Shown: one piece after another, positions 32,598 to 41,035 of the stretch | How the letters are laid out: each line of letters starts with the position of its first letter | Numbering within the stretch: position 1 is the first letter of the stretch | DNA from: Rhizobiaceae bacterium | Lineage (GTDB): Bacteria > Pseudomonadota > Alphaproteobacteria > Rhizobiales > Rhizobiaceae | NCBI GenBank assembly: GCA_017643495.1 | Contig: JAEPNK010000001.1 | Coordinates: 1,531,623 to 1,595,622 of the forward strand | Length of the DNA stretch: 64,000 bases | Direction of reading: 5' to 3' | Translations under genes and position numbers: made by a program | The notes under the pieces: generated by a model | Databases searched by the model: none | What the model was told of the DNA's origin: nothing | Seen by the model: the letters and a program-made list of their open reading frames with translations, nothing else

Positions 32598-34292
32598 ATG
32601 AACTTCAAACAACGTCTAGATCAACTGCTTCAAAGCCTGCTTTCGCTCGATCCGCGCAAGAAGATGGTTTTGGGGGGAGCAATCGTCATTACGCTTGCTG
32701 CCGCCATCCTTGCCAGCGTTTATGTTGGAAAGCCGGTAACATCTCCTCTTTATTCAAATCTCTCCAAAGAAGATTTGAACAGCATGAGCCGCGTTCTTTC
32801 GGAAAATGGCTTGCAATTTGTGATCGTGCCGGAAAACAGCTCGATTGAGGTTGAAACTGCTGCAACGGCGAACGCCAGAATGCTTTTGGCTGAGCACGGC
32901 CTGCCGTCGAGCCAGGAAAGCGGTTATGAATTGTTCGATCGGGTAAACACGCTTGGTCTGACGTCGTTCATGCAGGGTGTTACCAACAAGCGTGCGATTG
33001 AAGGGGAACTCGTACGTACAATCCAGATGATCAACGGCGTCAACTCCGCACGTGTGCATCTGGTAATGGAGGAAAAGAACCTGTTCAGGCGCAGGGCCGG
33101 TGCTCCGCCATCCGCATCCGTGGTGCTGAAAACATATGGCCGGATACCCCAGAGGTCGGTCAATGCGATCCGGCACATGGTTTCATCGGCAGTTCCCGGT
33201 CTTTCTGCCGGTAATGTCACGATTGTCGGTTCTGATGGCACACTCATGACTACCAAGGACGATCTGATCGGTAGCTCGACCAAGCTCGTCGAGATGGAAA
33301 AGGAATATGAGCGTGACATTGAAACCAAGATTGCATCAGCTCTTGGGGCACATCTGGGACAGGAAAACCTTCGTGTTTCTGTCTCGGTCAAGCTGAACAG
33401 TGACAAGAAGCGAATTGATGAAACGGTTTTCGATCCGGACTCTCGTGTGGAGCGTTCTGTACAGGTAGTGCGGGAAGCAGGCACAACCGAGAACAAGGAG
33501 ACATCACGCCCGACAACCATCGACCAGAATTTGCCTGAGGAGGAGCTGAGTGCAAACGCTGGCCAATCCTCGCTGGAGAATTCCGAGCGTCGTGAAGAAC
33601 TCACGAATTATGAGATCAATGAGAAGAAAATCTCGGTTGTAAGTGACGGCTACAGCATTGAAAATCTTTCGATTGCATTGCTGGTCAACAAGAGCCGCCT
33701 GACGGATATCCTTGGTGGTACTCCTGATCAGGCGCAATTGGATGCAAAACAGGCCGAACTTGAGCAGATCGTCAAGGCTGCCGTATCCGTATCAGAAAAC
33801 CGTGGTGACCAAGTTATGGTCAACCTGGTTGAATTCATGCCTGTTGAAGCAAGCGGTTATGAAGGCGGCCAGGGTGCATTCTCCAGCTTCCTGGCAATGC
33901 ACATGGGGGCAATCTTCAACATGATTGGCCTGATTGTTGCAGCAGTCCTGTTTGCCCTTCTCGGAATTCGGCCATTGATTGCCTTCCTTGGCAAGGATAG
34001 CGGAAATTCTCTTGCTTCAAATGATCCCATGTCCCTTCCGTCTCTGGATCCGGCCGGGGATTATCTGGGAGATCCGTCAGCCCTTGATGATCCGGACCTT
34101 CTGGCTTCAATGGGAGCCGGTGGTTACTCCGGTGGCGTAGATGATTACGGCGGAAACGATGTCAATCTTGACAGCATAGTTGAGCGTGAATCCCGCATCC
34201 GTGAGCAGCTTGGAAGCATGGTTGAGCAAAGCCAGGATCGCGCAGCGATAGCAATCAAGCACTGGCTGCATGAGGACAAGGCCCATGCCTGA
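32598..34292 (+). CDS. fliF: Flagellar MS-ring protein FliF
   Basis: Inner-membrane ring on which the rotor is built. 564 residues with TM1 (VLGGAIVITLAAAILASVYV), the YscJ/FliF periplasmic repeats (SPLYSNLSKEDLNSMSRVLS; RAIEGELVRTIQMINGVNSA, RVHLVMEEKNLF) and TM2 (MGAIFNMIGLIVAAVLFALL), followed by the C-terminal FliG-binding tail (REQLGSMVEQSQDRAAIAIK). Heads the operon fliF-motB-motC-fliK. Confidence 0.96.
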   Translation: MNFKQRLDQLLQSLLSLDPRKKMVLGGAIVITLAAAILASVYVGKPVTSPLYSNLSKEDLNSMSRVLSENGLQFVIVPENSSIEVETAATANARMLLAEHGLPSSQESGYELFDRVNTLGLTSFMQGVTNKRAIEGELVRTIQMINGVNSARVHLVMEEKNLFRRRAGAPPSASVVLKTYGRIPQRSVNAIRHMVSSAVPGLSAGNVTIVGSDGTLMTTKDDLIGSSTKLVEMEKEYERDIETKIASALGAHLGQENLRVSVSVKLNSDKKRIDETVFDPDSRVERSVQVVREAGTTENKETSRPTTIDQNLPEEELSANAGQSSLENSERREELTNYEINEKKISVVSDGYSIENLSIALLVNKSRLTDILGGTPDQAQLDAKQAELEQIVKAAVSVSENRGDQVMVNLVEFMPVEASGYEGGQGAFSSFLAMHMGAIFNMIGLIVAAVLFALLGIRPLIAFLGKDSGNSLASNDPMSLPSLDPAGDYLGDPSALDDPDLLASMGAGGYSGGVDDYGGNDVNLDSIVERESRIREQLGSMVEQSQDRAAIAIKHWLHEDKAHA

Positions 34293-34319
34293 ACGGGTCT
34301 CTAGCCAAAGGAGCGTGTC

Positions 34320-35708
34320 ATGAACAAGGATGAGATGGCACATGGCGAAATCATCATTGTTCGCCGCGGCAAACACGCGGGTGAAGATGATCATCATGGC
34401 GGTGTCTGGAAGATTGCATTTGCCGACTTCATGACAGCCATGATGGCATTCTTCCTGGTAATGTGGCTGATCAATGCTTCGAACGAGCAGACCAAAAAGG
34501 CGGTCGCAAGTTATTTCAATCCGATCAAGTTGACGGATGAAACGACAAACTCGAAGGGGGTTAAAAACCCCAAATACGGGATTGATGACGCCAAGAAAAA
34601 ATCCACTGAAGACGTCACCACAATCGAGACGCCGGCCAAAATGGAGATCAAACTCTCCACACAGGAAAAGAAGTTTGAAGAACAGGCTCTTTTTGTGGAC
34701 CCATACACCATCCTGGCTGAAATAGAGGGCGGTGTTGGCAAGGAACAGGGTGACGATACGCAATTCAGTGGTACTGAACCCGGCGATGGTGGAAGCTTAA
34801 ACAAGGGCGTTTCATTTCAGGACCCGTTCGATCCAAATTCCTGGAGCGAACAGAAAACCGCTGATTCCTCGGATATAGCCGCAGAAATACCCGATGAAGA
34901 AGTGTTTGACGCTGAACAGACCAGTGGTTTGGTTGGAACACAAAACGGCCTCATGAAAGCTGAACAGAACGATTTCGTGGAAATCGACGAAAGCGAGTTG
35001 CAGCTTGATCAGAATAAAGACCAGCAGAAAGAAGCGCTTGCCGGAGAAGAAGGGCAGAAAGCTGAATCAGGAGAGATGGTTCCTCCAGTCCAGGAAGATA
35101 TGGAAATTGCTGCACTGGACAACAGCGAGCTGCCATCTTCTGCGCAACAGCAGATAGAAGCCGGGCTTGATGCAAATGACAAGAGTGTTGAACCTGTAAC
35201 TGATACAGAAGAAGCCAAGCTTGATCAGGAAGCGGTTGTTTCTGAAAAAATAACGGAAGCCGAAACAAGAATTCGCGAAGAACTTCAAGCTGCCCTGACG
35301 GAAAGCAAGCTGACAGGTCTGGATGTTGAAGTCGTCGCAAGCAGCGATGGCGTAACCGTTGTACTGTCTGACAATAACCGGAACGGCATGTTCAATATCG
35401 GGTCGGCACGTCCGACGCCGGAACTGGTCAAAACAATGGCCAAGCTTGGTGAAGTTGTTGCCGGTGAAAATGGCAAGGTGGAAATCAGCGGGCATACCGA
35501 TGGCCGCAAGTACCAGTCCGAGGACTATGATAACTGGCGCCTCTCAACGGCTAGGGCCCATATGGCTTATTACATGTTGGTGCGTGGAGGCATGGCGGAA
35601 GACCGGGTTGAAAAGATCGTTGGACAGGCTGATGTGAATCTTAAGATGCCGGATGATCCTAACTCCGCTGCCAACCGCCGGATCGAGATTTTTCTGAAAC
35701 CCGAATGA
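34320..35708 (+). CDS. motB: Flagellar stator protein MotB with long periplasmic linker
   Basis: Peptidoglycan-anchored stator subunit. One membrane helix (FMTAMMAFFLVMWLI) with the proton-carrying aspartate D36 in FADFMTAMMAF, and a C-terminal OmpA-like domain (VEISGHTDGRKYQSED, NSAANRRIEIFLKPE). At 462 residues it is about 150 longer than enteric MotB because of an acidic linker (about 70-290), where rhizobial MotB is known to interact with MotC. AAGGAG ribosome site. Overlaps motC by ATGA. Confidence 0.95.
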   Translation: MNKDEMAHGEIIIVRRGKHAGEDDHHGGVWKIAFADFMTAMMAFFLVMWLINASNEQTKKAVASYFNPIKLTDETTNSKGVKNPKYGIDDAKKKSTEDVTTIETPAKMEIKLSTQEKKFEEQALFVDPYTILAEIEGGVGKEQGDDTQFSGTEPGDGGSLNKGVSFQDPFDPNSWSEQKTADSSDIAAEIPDEEVFDAEQTSGLVGTQNGLMKAEQNDFVEIDESELQLDQNKDQQKEALAGEEGQKAESGEMVPPVQEDMEIAALDNSELPSSAQQQIEAGLDANDKSVEPVTDTEEAKLDQEAVVSEKITEAETRIREELQAALTESKLTGLDVEVVASSDGVTVVLSDNNRNGMFNIGSARPTPELVKTMAKLGEVVAGENGKVEISGHTDGRKYQSEDYDNWRLSTARAHMAYYMLVRGGMAEDRVEKIVGQADVNLKMPDDPNSAANRRIEIFLKPE

Positions 35709-37078
35709 AGAAGCTGCCCCAAATAGGTATTGCTCTGTTCGCTGCCATGACTCTGGTTGCCGTAACCAGTTCTCATGCTGTCAGCGCCGTTGAGGATTCC
35801 GCTGATCCTGCTGCAAGCGAGAAAAGTGCAGCTAAGGATGGTGAGAAGCCGGTGGAACAGGTTTACGGGGTCGAGGGTGGGCCACAATATCTTCGTAAAA
35901 GCTCTGAATATGTCGAGTTGCCATCAGGAGAACACCAGCCTTGGCGGGCTGTTAGAAAACTTCAAAAGCTGCAGGACGATATAGTCGCCGGAGTTCCGTT
36001 CGCCCAGGACGCTTACACTGAGTATCTTCGTATCGCCGCAGTAGAAATGGACAAGCTCGGAGACGATGCTTGGGAGTACGAACGTAATCTTGACGCATTG
36101 GCTGTCTTCCTGATGTTTGGCGGGGCAACTGAACTTGGCTACAAGGCGCTGCGCAAAAGCAGTCGTGAACGGGTTCACCGGATATTTCTCGAAGCTGCAC
36201 TTTCCTTCGTGGAAAGAGATGTTGGCAGAGCGTATGGTTTGATGCAGGTAATTGATCACACAGCATTGCCTGCCTCAATGGGGGCGCAACTGGCTCTGGC
36301 CAAATCAATGACCCTGTCATCAAGCAATCTGGAACTTAGCCGGACTTATCTTGATGAAGCGCGTCGTCTTGCTCCCGGTTCACTTGTTGAAGAGGCATCA
36401 TTACGCAGGCTGATACGCATTGCTGGTGAGACGAAATCATTTGAAAGCCTGAAGGCATACTTTCAGGCATATTTGATGCGATTCGAAAAATCGTACTATT
36501 TCAATGACTTCGTTAGAAATTTTGGTTTTGCAGCTGTTCGGATGCCAGCCCGGCATGAGACTGAAATTCTTGAAATGCTTAATCACCTGGTCAGGCACAC
36601 GACGACGCGGCAGACAGCATCCATCGCTGTCTATGTAGCCAGATACGCTGCGATATCAGCACGTAGTCAACTGGCTGCCTGGTCGGAAATGCAGACGAAA
36701 GGGAAACTTCGTCCAAACAGCAAGCTCCACACACGGATGAAGCTTTATGCTGCAGCATCACGAATTGTCATGTCGGAAGAAACGATGCGAACCATGGAAA
36801 CAGCAGGCTCTATAAGTCCGGAAATGCTGGACCAGGGTGACGTCAAAATTCTGAATGCAGTAAATCTGATCGGCGACCGGATATTGATGAATCAGGAAAA
36901 CATGCTTCTGGAGCTTGAGACCCGGATGTCGGCGCCTGATCGTTCGCAGAAGCAAAAGGAAACGGACCTGCAGGAACAGGAAGTGATCAGAAACGAAGTC
37001 GAACACAATCCTGTTGTTCAAAGGGCAACGACCTTGTTTGAAGAAATTGGTTCGTTGGCTCCGGAGCTTGCCCAGTGA
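35705..37078 (+). CDS. motC: Periplasmic motility protein MotC
   Basis: Rhizobia-specific periplasmic motor protein that works with MotB. Signal peptide at residues 1-27 (IGIALFAAMTLVAVTSSHAV), then a helical body of 430 residues (EHQPWRAVRKLQKLQDDIVA and later helices). Located between motB and fliK as in Sinorhizobium; its chaperone MotE is at 17.4 kb. Stop overlaps fliK (GTGA). Confidence 0.93.
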   Translation: MKKLPQIGIALFAAMTLVAVTSSHAVSAVEDSADPAASEKSAAKDGEKPVEQVYGVEGGPQYLRKSSEYVELPSGEHQPWRAVRKLQKLQDDIVAGVPFAQDAYTEYLRIAAVEMDKLGDDAWEYERNLDALAVFLMFGGATELGYKALRKSSRERVHRIFLEAALSFVERDVGRAYGLMQVIDHTALPASMGAQLALAKSMTLSSSNLELSRTYLDEARRLAPGSLVEEASLRRLIRIAGETKSFESLKAYFQAYLMRFEKSYYFNDFVRNFGFAAVRMPARHETEILEMLNHLVRHTTTRQTASIAVYVARYAAISARSQLAAWSEMQTKGKLRPNSKLHTRMKLYAAASRIVMSEETMRTMETAGSISPEMLDQGDVKILNAVNLIGDRILMNQENMLLELETRMSAPDRSQKQKETDLQEQEVIRNEVEHNPVVQRATTLFEEIGSLAPELAQ

Positions 37079-38535
37079 ATATTTCCAGTCAGTTACTTTC
37101 TGCGGTTGCAAAACCTCTCGCGGCTATTCGTTCTCCACTCGGAAATGAAGTTACCGGTCAGGATGGCAATCCTGCAATGTCTGGTGCATTCGATTTTGCT
37201 TCACTCATGAAGGATGGCGCGCTCAGTGGAGGTTCTGCATCTGCTGATATCATGTCTGCTTTGCAGGAATTCGAGAATACTACCGACATTGATATACCCG
37301 AAGAAATCATGGACCTGGTGGAAGGTTTTTCTGATCCGGCACGGCTTGACCAGTTTCTCGAAACTAACTCACAAAATGTTCAGGCAGGGTTTGGTGGTGC
37401 TTCCGGCAATCACTTCAATCTGATCAGTTCTGCTATCCAGGCAGCGTTGTCGGAAGCAGGCATGAAGGGTTCTGGTCCATCCGTGGATCAGGATATTGGT
37501 TCCGAACTGACAGAAGAAATTCCGGAAGTCCCGGTAACCGCTTTAAACCAGCAGTCCCCCGTTGTTTCAATGGACGGTGCTGATTTGGCTGACCAATCTG
37601 AACAGTCGGCGGAACTGATTACGCCCGTTGTTGCCGCGTCATCAAGGCAGTCGGCCATGACGGGTGGGAATGATCTGCTTGATCGCAACGGATCTCCAAC
37701 CTTCTTCAGGCCAGCGACAGGCAACACGGTTGCATCAAATGCGTCCGGGCAGGATGCTTTGGCAAACTTCAATAACCTGCAAGGCAGGGGTAGCAGTGTA
37801 TTGGAACTCTTTAACCTGAGGGCTCAGGTTGCCGGGAACACCAATCAGCCATCCAATGGAGCCGGGGCGGGTTTGGCCGGCCCGTCATCCAACTCGGCAA
37901 TCCCGGCGAACGCTCTCAACAACATGTTGGGCAACCAGTCGTCAGTGGCGATCAATCAAACAGGTTTTAATGTCGGCACCCAGATTCCGGTTGTTCCGCT
38001 TTCAACAGTACCTGGTTTGTCCAACCATGTCTTGATGCAGGTTCATCCAGCGATAACAGAACGTGCGAATGCGATTGAAAGTTCATTGATCACACCAAGC
38101 CCGGTACGAGCCGGCAAGTCGATCGAGTTGCAGCTTGTACCGCGCTCTTTGGGGGTGGTTGATATGAAAATCGTCAACCAGAACGGTATTATTCGCATAT
38201 CGATTGAAACAGAGACTGTAGAGGCTCAACGCCTCATAAGGTCGGAAGTGTCAGGCATGATGGAAAGCTTCCGCAGTGCTGGCCTCAAACTGGAAGATTT
38301 TACTGTTACCCATAACAGCCGCCTTGATGCTGCCAATCAGGGTGAGCGGGATGGCAGGGGAGAAAGCCAGAGCTTCAACCAGCAGCAAAGTGAAAATGAT
38401 GCCACCTCGCGACAACAGGCCTATGGGCAAGATGCTGCGGAGCATGTGTTTGCCGATGGCACTGACGGTGCTGGAAAAGATGCCGCCACTGAAGTGGATG
38501 GCAAGCGTCCGGAGCGCCAGGGCCTGTATTTGTAA
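37075..38535 (+). CDS. fliK: Flagellar hook-length control protein FliK (rhizobial MotD)
   Basis: Exported ruler protein that signals FlhB when the hook is complete. 486 residues; low-complexity Ser/Asn/Gln-rich body, then the C-terminal hook-length domain (VRAGKSIELQLVPRSLGVVD, RLIRSEVSGMMESFRSAGLK, LEDFTVTHN). GTG start overlapping motC. First named MotD in Sinorhizobium. The tail after residue 420 is Gln/Asp-rich, as in other FliK. Confidence 0.9.
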   Translation: MNISSQLLSAVAKPLAAIRSPLGNEVTGQDGNPAMSGAFDFASLMKDGALSGGSASADIMSALQEFENTTDIDIPEEIMDLVEGFSDPARLDQFLETNSQNVQAGFGGASGNHFNLISSAIQAALSEAGMKGSGPSVDQDIGSELTEEIPEVPVTALNQQSPVVSMDGADLADQSEQSAELITPVVAASSRQSAMTGGNDLLDRNGSPTFFRPATGNTVASNASGQDALANFNNLQGRGSSVLELFNLRAQVAGNTNQPSNGAGAGLAGPSSNSAIPANALNNMLGNQSSVAINQTGFNVGTQIPVVPLSTVPGLSNHVLMQVHPAITERANAIESSLITPSPVRAGKSIELQLVPRSLGVVDMKIVNQNGIIRISIETETVEAQRLIRSEVSGMMESFRSAGLKLEDFTVTHNSRLDAANQGERDGRGESQSFNQQQSENDATSRQQAYGQDAAEHVFADGTDGAGKDAATEVDGKRPERQGLYL

Positions 38536-38557
38536 ATTCAACCAATGGTTGAATTTT
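38534..38557 (+). terminator. Probable terminator after fliK
   Basis: AAATTCAACC (38534-38543), loop AAT, GGTTGAATTT (38547-38556) and a further T. A/T-rich stem with a short T tail, so probably leaky. It begins inside the fliK stop codon. Confidence 0.5.
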
Positions 38558-38853
38558 GGCAAGTTTGACAAAAGATATCCAGTTTAGAAATTTCTGCATA
38601 CAACTGCACTGAGCCATAGCCTGCGCGAAACGTGTCACAATCATGTCGGAAATGTGAAGCGATTCTTTTTTCCGTCATTTTTCAGGTAACGACTTGTTAA
38701 CCTTTTGGTAACTGTTTCTTAAAAATCGTTAAAATTCTAATCAATTCGCCAATAATAGGTGATTTATTATCTATTGATATCCATCTATTGGATTTGTGAC
38801 TCCTGCCATTAACCATTGAGACACCTTACAAACCAACGATTCGCGGGGGATCA
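38536..38853. other. 318-bp intergenic region carrying the rem promoter
   Basis: No gene seen. It contains the fliK terminator, a CtrA-like box (38697-38712), several TTAA repeats and a strongly A/T-rich 38715-38790. AATTCTAATCAA is the only short motif besides these. The length and A/T content suggest a well-regulated promoter for the downstream regulator. Confidence 0.6.
38697..38712. promoter_or_regulatory. CtrA-like box upstream of rem
   Basis: TTAA (38697-38700), seven bases, GTAAC (38708-38712): one mismatch to the CtrA consensus TTAA-N7-TTAAC. It sits 142 bp before the regulator ATG. Confidence 0.4.
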
Positions 38854-39567
38854 ATGATTATATTTGTGGAAGATAGGCAGCTGGTCGTGGACGGGTACAA
38901 AGAGCGTTTCGAAAAAGCGGGAGAAACGTTAATCCGGATTGCATCTCAGGATATCGTAGAGTGGCTGGAAACCAGTTCCGTACAGGAATTGGCGTCTGTG
39001 GAAGCCATTCTCGTCGGGGAAACAGAAGATTCAGCAATCGTTATGGAAGCGGTTCGCAGGAAAATGGATGTACCGGTGGTTGCATTGCTGGACAACAGGT
39101 CTTTGGAGCAAACCATACGCTTCTACCGTCTTGGTGTAGACGATGTGGTTTCCAAGCCCGTACATTACGAAGAGCTTCTCATTCGCATTGCCACGATCAA
39201 GAAGCGGTTTTTCAAGCCTGCAGCAAAAACGGAAGTTCAGCCGATCGTTGTATTTTTTGATGGCCGCGATCCGGAAATCGCAGGCGAACAAATTCTCTTG
39301 CCGCGTCGTGAGCGCCGTATTCTGGAATACCTTGCAGGCATCAATGGGCGCCGGGCTTCGAAGTCCCAGATTTTTGGAGCAATTTATGGTGTGTTCGACG
39401 AGATGATCGAAGAAAACGTTGTTGAAAGTCATATCAGCAAACTTCGCAAAAAGCTGCGGGCAAAGCTTGGCAAGGACCCAATCGATTCAAAACGCTATCT
39501 CGGGTACCGACTGGACCCTTCAGTAGTTCAGGTCGAACGGCACATCGCCCAAACAATGGTCGCCTGA
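38854..39567 (+). CDS. rem: OmpR-type flagellar regulator Rem/FtcR
   Basis: Transcription factor of 237 residues: N-terminal receiver-like domain (MIIFVEDRQLVVDGYKERFE) and C-terminal winged helix (LPRRERRILEYLAGINGRRA, VVESHISKLRKKLRAKLG, RYLGYRLDP). The receiver keeps K101 (VVSKPVHYEEL) but has Glu55 in ILVGETED at the usual phospho-aspartate place, so it probably works without phosphorylation, as described for the Rem/FtcR group. In Sinorhizobium Rem, made under VisNR control, activates flagellar class II genes; it lies just before flgE there as well. The ATG follows GCGGGGGAT. Confidence 0.9.
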   Translation: MIIFVEDRQLVVDGYKERFEKAGETLIRIASQDIVEWLETSSVQELASVEAILVGETEDSAIVMEAVRRKMDVPVVALLDNRSLEQTIRFYRLGVDDVVSKPVHYEELLIRIATIKKRFFKPAAKTEVQPIVVFFDGRDPEIAGEQILLPRRERRILEYLAGINGRRASKSQIFGAIYGVFDEMIEENVVESHISKLRKKLRAKLGKDPIDSKRYLGYRLDPSVVQVERHIAQTMVA

Positions 39568-39602
39568 CCTGACTGCTTCCTTATGGAGGTACAGAGCGCT
39601 TC

Positions 39603-39627
39603 AAAGCCCGGTTTTAAGCCGGGCTTT
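39603..39627 (+). terminator. Terminator of rem
   Basis: AAAGCCCGG (39603-39611) pairs with CCGGGCTTT (39619-39627) around a 7-nt loop. The stem itself ends in TTT; no long T run follows. Confidence 0.7.
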
Positions 39628-39678
39628 GTGACTTCTGCTGACGCATTGTCTCTGTTTTCTGTTGGTTTTCTCTGCCCT

Positions 39679-39696
39679 GCCAGCTTCACGCAAGGC
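39679..39696 (+). promoter_or_regulatory. Shared 18-bp promoter element, copy upstream of flgE
   Basis: GCCAGCTTCACGCAAGGC is identical to 7681-7698 upstream of motA and ends 58 bp before the flgE ATG. Adjacent sequences differ, so this is a conserved site rather than a duplicated segment. Confidence 0.6.
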
Positions 39697-39754
39697 AAAT
39701 GAGGCAAGCTCAATGATGAGAGAATATCCACTGTAACAGTAATGGAAGTTTATC

Positions 39755-41005
39755 ATGAGCCTTTTCGGAATGATGCGGACAAGTGTATCTGGGCTGGCAG
39801 CACAGTCAGGCCGGCTTGCTACCGTGGCCGACAACATCGCAAATGCGGGTACCATTGGCTACAAGCGCTCCGCGATTGAGTTCAGTACCCAGGTTCTGGA
39901 TTCCAACACCGGCACATACAATTCCGGTAGTGTGAGCACGGTTGTACGTTCTGAAATTTCCAGGCAGGGCCCGGTAAGGTCGTCCACATCTCCTACTGAT
40001 CTCGCAATTTCAGGCTCGGGTTTCTTTGTTGTTGAAAACAGCGCGGGTGACAATTTTCTGACCCGTGCCGGCTCTTTTCAGCTTGCAGATGACGGTTCGC
40101 TGGTCAATGCGGCCGGATACAAACTTCTTGGCTATGACCTGACTACAACTGGTGCGCCACCGGTTGCCAACGGTTTTGGAGGTCTGACAGCAGTCAACGC
40201 AGGGGTGCTGGAACTTTCGGCGGAACCTACAACTGATGCTCAGTTGCTGCCAAACCTCCCTTCAAATGCTGCAGTAGTTGCCGCAGGCTCCCTGCCATCC
40301 GATAACGTTGCCGGGGCAGAGTTTTCAGGCAAGACGTCTCTTCTACTCTATGACAATCTTGGTGACGAACGACAGGTTGATGTTTACTTTGCAAAAACAG
40401 CGACCGATGAATGGGAGGTGGCAGTATATGATACTGCCGACGCCACAAATGGTGGTTTTCCCTACGCAAGTGCGGCACTGGCCACGAGCACCATTACATT
40501 CGATCCAAGTAGCGGCCGCGATATTACGGGTGGTCCAACCACACTGAACTTCACGGTTCCAGGTGGTGCTGTTGCAGAACTGGACATGACCGGGATCAGC
40601 CAGCTCAGCAGTGATTATCAAGTCATTGCAGCCAAAGCGAATGGTAACGCACCGGGCTCTATTGACCGGGTGGAGATAAGCACGGATGGAACCGTGTTTG
40701 GTATCTACCAGAACGGTGAGGCCATCCCGATCTCCCAGATTGCACTGGCAAAAGTGCCAAGCCCCGACAATCTGAACAATCTGCCCGGCAATGCTTTTGC
40801 TGTGACGGTTGATTCCGGCGATGTGCTGGTTGGTGTGGCGGAAACCGACGGCTTTGGAAGCATACAGTCGGGTGCACTCGAAGAGTCGAATGTGGACCTT
40901 TCAACTGAACTGACCATCATGATCGAATCCCAGCGCAGTTACACAGCGAACTCGCGTGTATTCCAGACCGGATCTGAACTGCTGGATGTATTGATTAACC
41001 TGTAA
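39755..41005 (+). CDS. flgE: Flagellar hook protein FlgE
   Basis: Hook subunit, 416 residues. N-terminus VSGLAAQSGRLATVADNIAN and AGTIGYKRSAIEFSTQV; central D domains (FSGKTSLLLYDNLGDERQVD); C-terminus EESNVDLSTELTIMIESQRS and YTANSRVFQTGSELLDVLIN. First gene of the hook/junction operon, preceded by the 18-bp promoter element. Confidence 0.96.
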   Translation: MSLFGMMRTSVSGLAAQSGRLATVADNIANAGTIGYKRSAIEFSTQVLDSNTGTYNSGSVSTVVRSEISRQGPVRSSTSPTDLAISGSGFFVVENSAGDNFLTRAGSFQLADDGSLVNAAGYKLLGYDLTTTGAPPVANGFGGLTAVNAGVLELSAEPTTDAQLLPNLPSNAAVVAAGSLPSDNVAGAEFSGKTSLLLYDNLGDERQVDVYFAKTATDEWEVAVYDTADATNGGFPYASAALATSTITFDPSSGRDITGGPTTLNFTVPGGAVAELDMTGISQLSSDYQVIAAKANGNAPGSIDRVEISTDGTVFGIYQNGEAIPISQIALAKVPSPDNLNNLPGNAFAVTVDSGDVLVGVAETDGFGSIQSGALEESNVDLSTELTIMIESQRSYTANSRVFQTGSELLDVLINL

Positions 41006-41035
41006 TCCTGAGTTGGCTGGGGACCTGACAACGTC

